Origin: Candidatus Rifleibacteriota bacterium
Lineage (GTDB): Bacteria > Riflebacteria > Ozemobacteria > Ozemobacterales > Ozemobacteraceae
DNA length: 5,561 nucleotides
Direction: 5' to 3'
Assembly (NCBI GenBank): GCA_022704885.1
Contig: JAKJFO010000250.1
Location: 1 to 5,561 of the forward strand
The translations under genes and the position numbers were made by a program. Within the stretch, counting starts at the first letter, position 1; every line of letters begins with the position of its first letter. Of the stretch, positions 1 to 5,561 are shown piece by piece. A model generated the notes under the pieces. It was not told the DNA's origin, did no database searches, and worked only from the letters and a program-made list of their open reading frames with translations.

Positions 1-2
1 GA

Positions 3-65
3 ACCATTGCGGTGGCAGTGGCCCAGACAGCGGCAGCGCTGCATCATGCGATTACCTGGGCCTGA
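3..65 (+). CDS. Possible C-terminal tail of an upstream gene (partial)
   Basis: Frame 3 is open from the left edge for 20 codons and ends in TGA at 63-65. The tail reads TIAVAVAQTAAALHHAITWA, an alanine-rich, probably helical end. The 87 bp between this stop and the next start contain a promoter-like element, which would fit a gene ending here. The piece is too short to identify, and frame 1 is also open across the same stretch, so this could equally be non-coding sequence. It can only be settled with sequence to the left of the window. Confidence 0.25.
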   Translation, partial: TIAVAVAQTAAALHHAITWA

Positions 66-91
66 CTGCTTTTTCCCTGCGCGGGGAGGGC

Positions 92-121
92 TTTACCTCG
101 TGCCCTGTATTGTTATATATT
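92..121 (+). promoter_or_regulatory. Putative sigma-70-type promoter for the Maf/DUF115 gene
   Basis: A TTTACC hexamer at 92-97 (-35-like) and TATATT at 116-121 (-10-like) are separated by 18 bp, inside an AT-rich patch of an otherwise GC-rich leader. Transcription would start near 128, leaving a leader of about 25 nt. That leader contains the Shine-Dalgarno AAAGGA (138-143), 9 nt before the ATG at 153. A short perfect palindrome, ATTCG-TTG-CGAAT (119-131), overlaps the predicted -10 and start region, but 5-bp arms are common by chance. The call rests on hexamer similarity and position only. Confidence 0.35.
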
Positions 122-152
122 CGTTGCGAATCAACATAAAGGAACCCTGCCG

Positions 153-1412
153 ATGAAAGCCAATGTCTATGCACGGAACATGAAAGTGCTGCGCCGCCGT
201 ATGCCGGTGCTGGCCAAAGCCATGGAAATGATACCCCCTTCAGGGTGCGAATATATCGTCGAAGAGGCCAAAGACGGGTCGATGACCCTTGCCATCAAAA
301 GAGATGACAAGGTTTATCAGGTTCACAGCAAATACAATCCCCAGCGTGAAGCGACTCAGCAGATCGAAAATTCTAAACTGATCAATCCAAAACTGCTGCT
401 GGTGCTCGGGCTTGGGCTTGGTTATCATCTCAGGGCCTGTCTTGAGCAGCTTAAAGAGAAAAATCATTTTATAGTTCTCATCGAAAAAGACGTCGATGCG
501 CTGCGGGTGGCCCTTGAAACCGTCGATATGACCGATTTGCTCGAATCAGAGAAGATTCGCTGGGTTGTCGGTGTGCCGGAAGAAGAGGGTTATGCGGTTC
601 TCAACGATATGATCAAGAATGCCGGTATCGCGCTGCAGCTGTTTCTCAAGACCCTGCAGGTTTTCGACCACCCGGTTATCGACAAGGTGCATGGCAACTA
701 TCATAAGCACATGCTCAAATGCTTTCGCGAGGCTGCACACGCGATTATCTTCAATTACGGCAACTGCCCCGAAGATTCGATGATCGGTGTCGAGAACATC
801 ATGAAAAACCTCGCCACCATCATCAGAAACCCTGGTGTTAAAGATCTTTACGGGGCTTTCAAGGGCAAGCCCGGCATTATCGTTTCGACCGGGCCATCGC
901 TCGACAAGAACGTCAGAGAGTTGAAACGGGCAGTCGGCAACTGTGTGATGATCGCCGCGGACTCAGCGCTCAAGAGTCTGCTGAAGCACGATATTGTGCC
1001 GCACGCCGCTGTCAGTCTCGAACGCATTATGCATGTCGCCACGATGTTCAAAGAACTGCCCGACGATTACAAAAAACAGATTTATCTGGCGGCCTGCCCG
1101 GTAATCAGGCGTGAATCATACGAAGCCTGGCCGGGGCCGACCTTTATGGTTTATCGCGCCTTTGCACACTTTGACTGGATCAACATGCCGAAGGGAACTC
1201 TGCAGGTCGGGCCCTCGTGCTCGAACATGGCATTCAAGATTCTCGAAGCCCTTGGCTGCGACCCGATCATTCTCGTCGGTCAGGACTGCGCCTTCAAAAG
1301 CGCCGAAAAAACCCACGCCGACGATGCGCCCAGCGTTACCAACCTGAAGCTGAAAGAAAAAGATCTGATCAAGGTTAAAGGTAATTATGAAGAGTTTGTT
1401 TATATTAACTAG
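153..1412 (+). CDS. Maf/DUF115 (MptE-like) protein, N-terminal and central part, ended by an in-frame TAG
   Basis: This 419-residue frame belongs to the Maf/DUF115 family (6-hydroxymethylpterin pyrophosphokinase MptE-like). Its bacterial members are linked to flagellin glycosylation with nonulosonic acids. Visible family features are a Rossmann-like GLGLGYHL at 86-93 followed by an acidic strand end (VLIEKD, 108-113), then the DUF115 core: STGPSLDKNV (245-254), IAADSALKSLLKHDIVPHA (267-285), GPSCSNMAFKILEALGCDP (353-371) and ILVGQDCAF (373-381) with THAD (387-390). The start at 153 is supported by AAAGGA 9 nt upstream. The frame stops at TAG 1410-1412, before the usual C-terminal third, and resumes in the same frame immediately afterwards. 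The full product would be 645 residues, ordinary for large Maf proteins. Family membership is firm. Function in flagellin glycosylation is inferred from relatives, as no flagellar or sugar gene is visible nearby. Confidence 0.85.
   Translation: MKANVYARNMKVLRRRMPVLAKAMEMIPPSGCEYIVEEAKDGSMTLAIKRDDKVYQVHSKYNPQREATQQIENSKLINPKLLLVLGLGLGYHLRACLEQLKEKNHFIVLIEKDVDALRVALETVDMTDLLESEKIRWVVGVPEEEGYAVLNDMIKNAGIALQLFLKTLQVFDHPVIDKVHGNYHKHMLKCFREAAHAIIFNYGNCPEDSMIGVENIMKNLATIIRNPGVKDLYGAFKGKPGIIVSTGPSLDKNVRELKRAVGNCVMIAADSALKSLLKHDIVPHAAVSLERIMHVATMFKELPDDYKKQIYLAACPVIRRESYEAWPGPTFMVYRAFAHFDWINMPKGTLQVGPSCSNMAFKILEALGCDPIILVGQDCAFKSAEKTHADDAPSVTNLKLKEKDLIKVKGNYEEFVYIN
1410..1412 (+). other. In-frame amber (TAG) codon interrupting the Maf/DUF115 gene
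   Basis: TAG at 1410-1412 is codon 420 of the frame starting at 153. The residues before it (GNYEEFVYIN) and after it (IYDLFRRGFVTDLAQY) form continuous Maf-like sequence, and the NSTEGGAYIEGT motif follows at codons 441-452 (1473-1508). No insertion or deletion is needed, so a single base change (for example TGG, CAG or AAG to TAG) explains it. The other stops visible in the window are TGA or TAA. Nonsense mutation, sequencing error, suppression, or TAG read as an amino acid (including pyrrolysine) cannot be separated from this sequence alone. Confidence 0.8.
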
Positions 1413-1517
1413 ATTTATGATCTGTTCAGGCGCGGTTTTGTCACCGACCTCGCCCAGTATCGCGGCACCTGTATCAATTCTACCGAGGGTGGCGCTTATA
1501 TCGAAGGCACGACCCTG

Positions 1518-2090
1518 ATGCCTTTGAAGGAATCGATCGACAAATACTGCACCCGCCCGATCGCGACCCTCGATCTGATTAAAAAGCATCTTCGCTACCC
1601 GACCGATGGTGATATCACCCGCGAATGGCGCAATTTTCGCAAAATCATTCTCGAAACCCGCAAAGAGGTTGAGGGTGTCATCGACTACTGCGACAAAGGC
1701 GAAAAGCTCGTCAGAGACTTTGAGGAACGGCTCGAACGTGAGTCTTTCAGCCAGATCGAAGATTTTCTCGCCAGGTTTCCCGATGCGGATCTCGACAAGA
1801 TTCACGGCGAAATGACGATGGCGCGCAGTAAAATAATCACCTTCGGCAAATATTTTGCCCTGTATCTGATGCATATCGTGCAGATGATCATCGTCAAATT
1901 CGAAATGGATTTCAACGAACTGCCAACCCTCTGCCAGGACCCGAAACGTTGCAAATTACAGGGAATAAAGCTGATGAAACGCTGGTTTCCGACGATTGGC
2001 GATGTCTGTCGCCTGTCTCTCAAACTACTGGTAGATGCCTTCGAAGATCTCGACAAGGAATTCGGCCATCTGCTGGAAAAGCGAATTTGA
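1518..2090 (+). CDS. C-terminal part of the Maf/DUF115 protein, in frame after the TAG
   Basis: A start-to-stop call gives 190 residues from ATG 1518 to TGA 2088-2090. The homologous sequence really begins at 1413: the 35 codons before this ATG encode the conserved NSTEGGAYIEGT segment, which in Maf proteins precedes the 'mpLkesi' stretch seen here. The rest is a mostly helical, charged C-terminal domain (for example GEKLVRDFEERLERESFSQI) with no catalytic motif I recognise, as expected for the tail of large Maf proteins. A weak GAAGG (1503-1507) lies 10 nt before the ATG, so re-initiation is possible, but the product would lack half of the conserved motif. I read it as the distal part of the gene starting at 153, either a pseudogene half or a read-through domain, and not as an independent gene. 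Confidence 0.7.
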   Translation: MPLKESIDKYCTRPIATLDLIKKHLRYPTDGDITREWRNFRKIILETRKEVEGVIDYCDKGEKLVRDFEERLERESFSQIEDFLARFPDADLDKIHGEMTMARSKIITFGKYFALYLMHIVQMIIVKFEMDFNELPTLCQDPKRCKLQGIKLMKRWFPTIGDVCRLSLKLLVDAFEDLDKEFGHLLEKRI

Positions 2091-2116
2091 CAGAGCTTTT
2101 CGCCTGACCGGCTTTC

Positions 2117-2145
2117 TTGGGTTTGCGCATGGGTTGTGGTATAAT
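2117..2145 (+). promoter_or_regulatory. Promoter of the ferredoxin-hutH-hutI operon
   Basis: A perfect TATAAT at 2140-2145 lies 17 bp after TTGGGT (2117-2122), a weak -35 keeping the TTG. With standard spacing, transcription would begin at about 2152, one base before the ATG at 2153, giving a leaderless or nearly leaderless mRNA. The element sits in the 62-bp gap between the Maf gene and the ferredoxin. There is no other comparable promoter before hutH or hutI, so it probably drives all three genes. Confidence 0.55.
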
Positions 2146-2155
2146 TCGACCCATG
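2128..2155. promoter_or_regulatory. Imperfect inverted repeat around the -10 box, possible operator
   Basis: CATGGGTTG (2128-2136) and CGACCCATG (2147-2155) are inverted repeats with 8 of 9 positions matching (the exception would be a G-U pair in RNA). They are separated by 10 bp that contain TATAAT, so the dyad centre falls on the -10 box and its right arm ends on the ATG. This geometry would suit a repressor. If transcription started further upstream, the same arms could form an RNA hairpin hiding the start codon. A dyad of this quality is expected several times by chance in 5.5 kb, so only the position makes it notable. Confidence 0.35.
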
Positions 2156-2437
2156 AACCGTTCTGCACAAGTTAATCACACCCTCGGGGGCCTCGAATGG
2201 GTTCCCCGTTTTATTCATGCTCTCGACCAGAAATTGTGCAGCCAGTGCTGCCTCTGCGTCAGACTCTGCCCCGGCGGAGTGTTTCGCCGCACGGTTAAAG
2301 GAACGGTAGAGCCGGTCAATGCTAAAAACTGCATCGGCTGCACTGTCTGTGAAAAGAACTGCCCATGTCACGCTATCACCTGTCTGCCATACGAGCAGCA
2401 TTCTGCCGGCAGACATGACAAAACACCTGAAGCATAA
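2153..2437 (+). CDS. 2[4Fe-4S] ferredoxin, resembling nif-type ferredoxin III (FdxB-like)
   Basis: This 94-residue protein carries two classical cluster motifs: CSQCCLCVRLCP (Cys29, 32, 35, 39) and CIGCTVCEKNCP (Cys60, 63, 66, 70). It should bind two [4Fe-4S] clusters as a cytoplasmic electron carrier. The lead-in GGLEWVPRFIHALD (12-25) resembles what I recall of the nif-associated ferredoxin III family, though no nif gene is visible, so its partner is unknown. Three further cysteines (33, 72, 77) lie in or beside the motifs. ATG 2153 is preferred because the similarity begins soon after it. TTG 2117 and ATG 2129 are in-frame alternatives, and an upstream TGA at 2105-2107 excludes anything longer. 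None of the starts has a clear Shine-Dalgarno, which fits the leaderless promoter. It ends 14 bp before hutH, and the hutH ribosome site overlaps its stop codon, so it is probably co-transcribed with hutH. Confidence 0.85.
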   Translation: MNRSAQVNHTLGGLEWVPRFIHALDQKLCSQCCLCVRLCPGGVFRRTVKGTVEPVNAKNCIGCTVCEKNCPCHAITCLPYEQHSAGRHDKTPEA

Positions 2438-2451
2438 AGGAAGACAAGGAA

Positions 2452-3972
2452 ATGATTGAACTTAACGGTAAAGACCTGACCATTGAAAAAGTCTGGCAGA
2501 TTGCATGTGGCGAAAAGGTTGGCATTGCCGCCGATGCCATGCAGCGTGTAAAAGCCTCACGTCAGATCGTCGAACGTCTGGTCGAACAGAACCGCGTTGT
2601 TTATGGCATCACCACCGGGTTTGGTCACCTCTGTAATACCCGCATTAACAAGTCAGATCTTGAAAGACTGCAGACCAACCTGATTCGCAGCCATGCCACC
2701 GGGGTTGGCGAACCATTCGCCAGAGATGCGGTGCGGGCCATGATCGCGATTCGCATCAACTCTCTTCTGCACGGTGTCAGCGGTGTTCGCCCCGAACTGA
2801 TCAATGCTCTGGCAGACCTTCTCAACAAAGATGTTATTCCGTGGGTGCCGCAGCAGGGTTCAGTCGGCTGTTCAGGCGACCTTGCACCGTTGTCGCATAT
2901 TATGCTGGTTCTGATGGGCGAAGGCGAAGTGCTCGGCGGCGAGTGCTGTCAGCGTCATCCGGCCCTGCCTGCTCTCGAAAAAGCTGGCCTGAAACCGATT
3001 CAGCTGCAGGCCAAAGAAGGCCTGGCTCTTATCAACGGTACTTCGGTAATGACCGGGGTGATGGCTCTGTCTCTTTATCGCTCGCTGCACATGTCAAAGT
3101 CTGCCGATATCATTGCCAGCATGACCGTCGAAATGGTCAAAGGCTCGACCAAACCATTCGACCCTGATTTTATCGCCCTGCGCCCATACCCCGGTCTCAA
3201 GCAGGTTGCGGCCAATGTTCTCGCCTGTGTCGACGATTCTGAAGTCAGAGACAGCCATATTGGCTGCACTCGCGTTCAGGATGCCTACAGTCTGCGCTGC
3301 ATTCCGCAGGTGCATGGTGCGACCCGTGAAAATCTCAACCACCTTGTCGATCAGGTGACCATCGAGTTGAACTCGGTCACCGATAACCCGATTATTCTCA
3401 GCGAAGACAAAATCATCTCGGGCGGCCATTTTCACGGGCAGCCGATGGCCTTTGCCGGCGATTTTCTTGGTATCGTCATGGCCGAACTTGCCAATATCAG
3501 CGAAAGACGCATCGACCGCCTGCTCAACCCGCTCATCAACGAAACCAAGCCGTTTCTGTCGGTCGACCCCGGCGTCAACTCTGGCCTGATGATCATTCAA
3601 TACACTGCCGCCTCACTTGTCAGCGAGAACAAGATTCTGGCACACCCGGCTTCGGTCGATTCGATCCCGACCTCAGCCTACCAGGAAGACCACGTGAGCA
3701 TGGGCACGATTGCTGCCCGCAAGGCCGGCAAGATTCTCGAACACACCGCTCAGGTTCTCGCGATTGAATGGGTCAGCGCCGCTCAGGCCTATGAATTCGT
3801 CAAACCGCTGCGCCTCGGAAAAGGCAGCGCCATTGCTTATGAGCTGCTGCGAGAGCATGTGCCGGCCCTCGGCGAAGACCGCATTCTTGCTCCTGATCTG
3901 CGCATTGCCAAAGATCTTCTCTGGAACAGCTCTTTGCTTGACCGTGTCAGCAAAGTGGTTAAAATTGTCTGA
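2452..3972 (+). CDS. hutH: Histidine ammonia-lyase
   Basis: HutH removes ammonia from L-histidine to give urocanate, the first step of histidine degradation, using the self-formed MIO electrophile. At 506 residues it is full length (family about 500-510). The MIO region is GSVGCSGDLAPL with the triad Cys140-Ser141-Gly142, where most members have Ala-Ser-Gly. Other active-site residues are present by comparison with the Pseudomonas putida enzyme: Tyr51 (VYGITTGFG), His81 (RSHATGVGEP), Asn195 (LINGTS), Gln276, Tyr279 and Arg282 (RVQDAYSLR), Phe327 (GGHFHGQPM) and Glu412 (YQEDHVSMG). ATG 2452 follows AAAGGA (2436-2441) by 10 nt; a second AAGGA is too close to the start to serve. It lies 14 bp after the ferredoxin and 9 bp before hutI, in one probable operon. 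An aromatic amino-acid lyase or mutase is possible, but His81 in this context and the adjacent hutI favour histidine. Confidence 0.96.
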   Translation: MIELNGKDLTIEKVWQIACGEKVGIAADAMQRVKASRQIVERLVEQNRVVYGITTGFGHLCNTRINKSDLERLQTNLIRSHATGVGEPFARDAVRAMIAIRINSLLHGVSGVRPELINALADLLNKDVIPWVPQQGSVGCSGDLAPLSHIMLVLMGEGEVLGGECCQRHPALPALEKAGLKPIQLQAKEGLALINGTSVMTGVMALSLYRSLHMSKSADIIASMTVEMVKGSTKPFDPDFIALRPYPGLKQVAANVLACVDDSEVRDSHIGCTRVQDAYSLRCIPQVHGATRENLNHLVDQVTIELNSVTDNPIILSEDKIISGGHFHGQPMAFAGDFLGIVMAELANISERRIDRLLNPLINETKPFLSVDPGVNSGLMIIQYTAASLVSENKILAHPASVDSIPTSAYQEDHVSMGTIAARKAGKILEHTAQVLAIEWVSAAQAYEFVKPLRLGKGSAIAYELLREHVPALGEDRILAPDLRIAKDLLWNSSLLDRVSKVVKIV

Positions 3973-3981
3973 GGCGCAGTC

Positions 3982-5271
3982 ATGAGTAACAAACAGCATG
4001 CAAACCGGCCAATGGCCGACTTTATCGTTCATAATCTCGATTCGGCCGTAATTTTTCCGAAGCCATACCGTGGTGGTAAAACCGCGGTAAACTGGCAGAC
4101 TGAAGAGCTGCAGCACGTTTCGATCGCCTCCAGAGATGGCCGCATCGTCTGGGTTGGCCCGGCGGCTGAACTCGGCCAGAATGTGACAATCGAAGGTTCT
4201 GCCCGCTTTTACAATGGTGAAGGACTTCTGGCTGTGCCGGGTTTTGTCGATTCGCATACCCATCTGGTTTATGCCGGTGACCGCAGTGATGAATTCGAAA
4301 TGCGGGTGCAGGGTCGCAGTTACCTCGACATTCTTGCCGCCGGCGGCGGCATTCTGCGCACCACCAATGCGGTGCGCGGGCTGAGCGAAGAAGAGTTGTT
4401 CGTTAAGTCAGCGCAGCGTCTTGAACAGGTCATGAAAACCGGCGTCACTACCGTAGAAATCAAGACCGGTTACGGCCTCGATCTCGAAAACGAAATGAAG
4501 ATGCTGCGGGTTATCGATCAGCTCAAGGCTGCTTACCCGGTGCGTATCGTTGCCACCTTCATGGGAGCACATGCCGTGCCGGCCGATCGCCGCGCCGATC
4601 CCGACGCTTTCGTCGACGAGATCTGCAATGTCTGGATACCAGAAGTTGCCCGTTCGGGTCTGGCCGAATTCAACGATGTTTTTACCGAGAACAAGGCTTT
4701 TTCGGTCGCTCAGTCGCGCCGAATTCTCGAAGCTGGCCTTAAACACGGTCTTAAAGCCAAGATTCATGCCGATGAGGTCAACGTGCTCGGCGGCGTCGAT
4801 CTGGCGGTTGAGCTCGGTGCCGTCAGTGCCGATCATCTGCTGATGACTGGCACTGACGGCATTAAAAAACTTGCCGGCAGCGGCGTGATCCCGACCGTTC
4901 TGCCCGGGACTTCGACCTATCTGATGGAATCACACCACGCGGCAGCGCGCAAGATGATCGAGGCCGGTCTGCCACTGGCGATCGCTTCTGACCACAACCC
5001 GGGCAGCTGCCAGTTTCTCGGTGCCAATATCATTCAGTCGCTGGCAATGCTGCAGCTGAAAATGAGCGCCTCAGAAGCCCTGATTGCCGGCACTCTGCAT
5101 GCCGCGCACGCACTCGCTCTCGGCAATGAAATCGGCGCGATCGAAGTCGGCCGCAGAACCGATCTGGCTCTGTTTGCTCTGAATTCATTCAGACAGATCG
5201 GCTACCAGGTCGGTCAGAACAGTCTTTTTGAACTGATCATCGACGGCACTCCCGTATTCGGCGAACAGTGA
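3982..5271 (+). CDS. hutI: Imidazolonepropionase
   Basis: HutI hydrolyses 4-imidazolone-5-propionate to N-formimino-L-glutamate, the third step of histidine degradation. It is a cytoplasmic metal-dependent amidohydrolase of 429 residues, slightly longer than the usual 405-420. Visible landmarks are the metal-binding HxH at His92/His94 in PGFVDSHTHLVYAGDR, substrate-region FEMR (106-109) and KTGYGL (161-166), MGAHAVP with His197, KIHADEVN with metal ligand His262 and likely catalytic Glu265, ADH with His285, and ASDHNPGS with Asp337. GAGG (3971-3974) overlaps the hutH stop, 7 nt before ATG 3982, which suggests translational coupling. A second in-frame ATG (codon 11, MADFIVHNLD) lacks a ribosome site. 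hutU, encoding the intervening step, is not in the window. The gene ends 11 bp before a strong terminator, marking the end of the operon. Confidence 0.96.
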   Translation: MSNKQHANRPMADFIVHNLDSAVIFPKPYRGGKTAVNWQTEELQHVSIASRDGRIVWVGPAAELGQNVTIEGSARFYNGEGLLAVPGFVDSHTHLVYAGDRSDEFEMRVQGRSYLDILAAGGGILRTTNAVRGLSEEELFVKSAQRLEQVMKTGVTTVEIKTGYGLDLENEMKMLRVIDQLKAAYPVRIVATFMGAHAVPADRRADPDAFVDEICNVWIPEVARSGLAEFNDVFTENKAFSVAQSRRILEAGLKHGLKAKIHADEVNVLGGVDLAVELGAVSADHLLMTGTDGIKKLAGSGVIPTVLPGTSTYLMESHHAAARKMIEAGLPLAIASDHNPGSCQFLGANIIQSLAMLQLKMSASEALIAGTLHAAHALALGNEIGAIEVGRRTDLALFALNSFRQIGYQVGQNSLFELIIDGTPVFGEQ

Positions 5272-5282
5272 TGTAGCCAGGA

Positions 5283-5333
5283 GCCAGAAATAAAAAAAAG
5301 CAGCCGGAGCGGCTGCTTTTTTTTATTTCTGGC
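5283..5333. terminator. Bidirectional Rho-independent terminator between hutI and the TPR gene
   Basis: The arms at 5283-5306 and 5310-5333 are perfect reverse complements over 24 bp around a GAG loop (5307-5309). The core is GCAGCCG-GAG-CGGCTGC, flanked by A8 (5292-5299) on the left and T8 (5317-5324) on the right. Each strand therefore reads a GC-rich hairpin followed by a U8 tract, so it can end hutI transcription rightward and the convergent TPR gene leftward. It starts 11 bp after the hutI stop, and the TPR stop codon (5323-5325 on the plus strand) lies inside its right arm. Confidence 0.93.
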
Positions 5334-5561
5334 CGCCGAGAATTGCGGCTTTTTTCGCGGCGAGGTCGGCTTCGGCTTCGGCGATGCTGCGTTTTGCCGG
5401 TTCGAAGTCGGGGTCGATCGCGAGCGCGGCTTTCCAGGCGTTGATGGCTTCGCGCAATTTTCCCTGAACGACGAAGTTGCCACCCTGATCCATTAAAAAG
5501 ACGATGTTGGGCGGATTACTGCGAATGGCTTCTTCGTAAAACTTCTCGGCCCGGTCTAACT
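5323..5561 (-). CDS. TPR-repeat protein, C-terminal part (5' end outside the window)
   Basis: On the minus strand a frame open from the right edge encodes 78 residues and ends in TAA (TTA at 5323-5325 on the plus strand). It shows the end of one tetratricopeptide repeat (LDRAEKFYEEAIRSNPPN, residues 1-18) and then a complete one at about 19-55, with the pattern QGKLREAINAWKAALAIDPD (32-51). It finishes with an alanine- and lysine-rich helix (SIAEAEADLAAKKAA) and a GGQK tail. TPRs are protein-protein interaction scaffolds, and no specific partner can be named from this fragment. It converges on hutI and shares its terminator. It is easily missed because no start codon near its 5' end lies in the window; a competing minus-strand frame at 5214-5483 is low-complexity and not family-like. 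Confidence 0.8.
   Translation of the reverse strand, partial: LDRAEKFYEEAIRSNPPNIVFLMDQGGNFVVQGKLREAINAWKAALAIDPDFEPAKRSIAEAEADLAAKKAAILGGQK

Noticed and set aside
67..96. Possible hairpin (TCCC...GGGA) followed by CTTT as a terminator for an upstream gene
   Set aside because: The stem is only about 4 bp and no proper T-tract follows it.
1606..1815. Short plus-strand frame overlapping the C-terminal Maf part, and similar frames inside hutH and hutI (2841-3167, 3710-3985, 4550-4843)
   Set aside because: They lie in alternative frames within well-supported genes, with Ser/Arg/Pro-rich translations typical of out-of-frame reading and no evident ribosome sites.
1116..1874. A 252-codon minus-strand open frame running antisense to the Maf gene and across its amber codon
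   Set aside because: It is codon-aligned with the sense gene. Such shadows stay open because TTA, CTA and TCA codons are rare in the sense frame. The translation has no recognisable domain, whereas the sense strand has clear Maf motifs.
2076..2101. Inverted repeat GAAAAGC / GCTTTTC at the end of the Maf gene as a terminator
   Set aside because: The 7-bp stem is AT-rich with a 12-nt loop and no T-tract follows. It is too weak for a Rho-independent terminator.
3673..4263. A 196-codon minus-strand frame overlapping the end of hutH and the start of hutI
   Set aside because: It lies antisense to two strongly identified enzymes and their junction. The translation shows no family signal.
5214..5483. 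An 89-codon minus-strand frame across the terminator
   Set aside because: Its product is low-complexity and rich in Ser, Pro and Lys. The neighbouring minus-strand frame gives a convincing TPR protein ending in the terminator, so this one is a shadow.

Overview
The window is a 5.6 kb piece of a bacterial chromosome with moderately high GC and dense gene packing. Four plus-strand gene units are followed by one convergent minus-strand gene that runs off the right edge. Nothing identifies the species. A large Maf/DUF115-type protein, typical of flagellated bacteria that glycosylate flagellin (spirochaetes, Campylobacterota, some Clostridia and deltaproteobacteria), next to a bacterial-type histidine-degradation pair and a two-cluster ferredoxin, suggests a flagellated, possibly anaerobic or microaerophilic bacterium. 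That is inference. There are no insertion sequences, CRISPR arrays, tRNAs or phage genes, and the genes look similar in codon use, so this reads as ordinary core chromosome.

Left part (1-2090). A short leader holds a possible C-terminal scrap of an upstream gene and a plausible promoter. It is followed by a Maf/DUF115 (MptE-like) protein whose 645-codon reading frame is broken by one in-frame TAG at 1410-1412. The frame is the same on both sides and family-like sequence continues directly after the stop, so this is a nonsense substitution, a sequencing error or an amber codon that is read through. It is not a frameshift or a true gene boundary.

Middle part (2091-5271). A 62-bp gap carries a TATAAT promoter. 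The -10 box sits inside an imperfect dyad that ends on the start codon of a small, very cysteine-rich 2[4Fe-4S] ferredoxin, and the predicted transcript would be almost leaderless. The ferredoxin is followed after 14 bp by hutH (histidine ammonia-lyase) and after another 9 bp by hutI (imidazolonepropionase), so the three probably form one operon. HutH converts histidine to urocanate and ammonia. HutI converts imidazolonepropionate to N-formimino-glutamate. The enzyme between them, HutU (urocanase), is not in the window. HutH has Cys-Ser-Gly rather than the common Ala-Ser-Gly at the MIO-forming triad.

Right part (5272-5561). A perfect 24-bp inverted repeat with T8 tracts on both strands acts as a shared bidirectional terminator. 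Just beyond it, and with its stop codon inside it, is the C-terminal end of a minus-strand TPR protein.

Most of the window is well-known biology. The points that merit checking are the amber codon in the Maf gene, the ferredoxin leading a histidine-utilisation operon, and the dyad/leaderless promoter in front of it.
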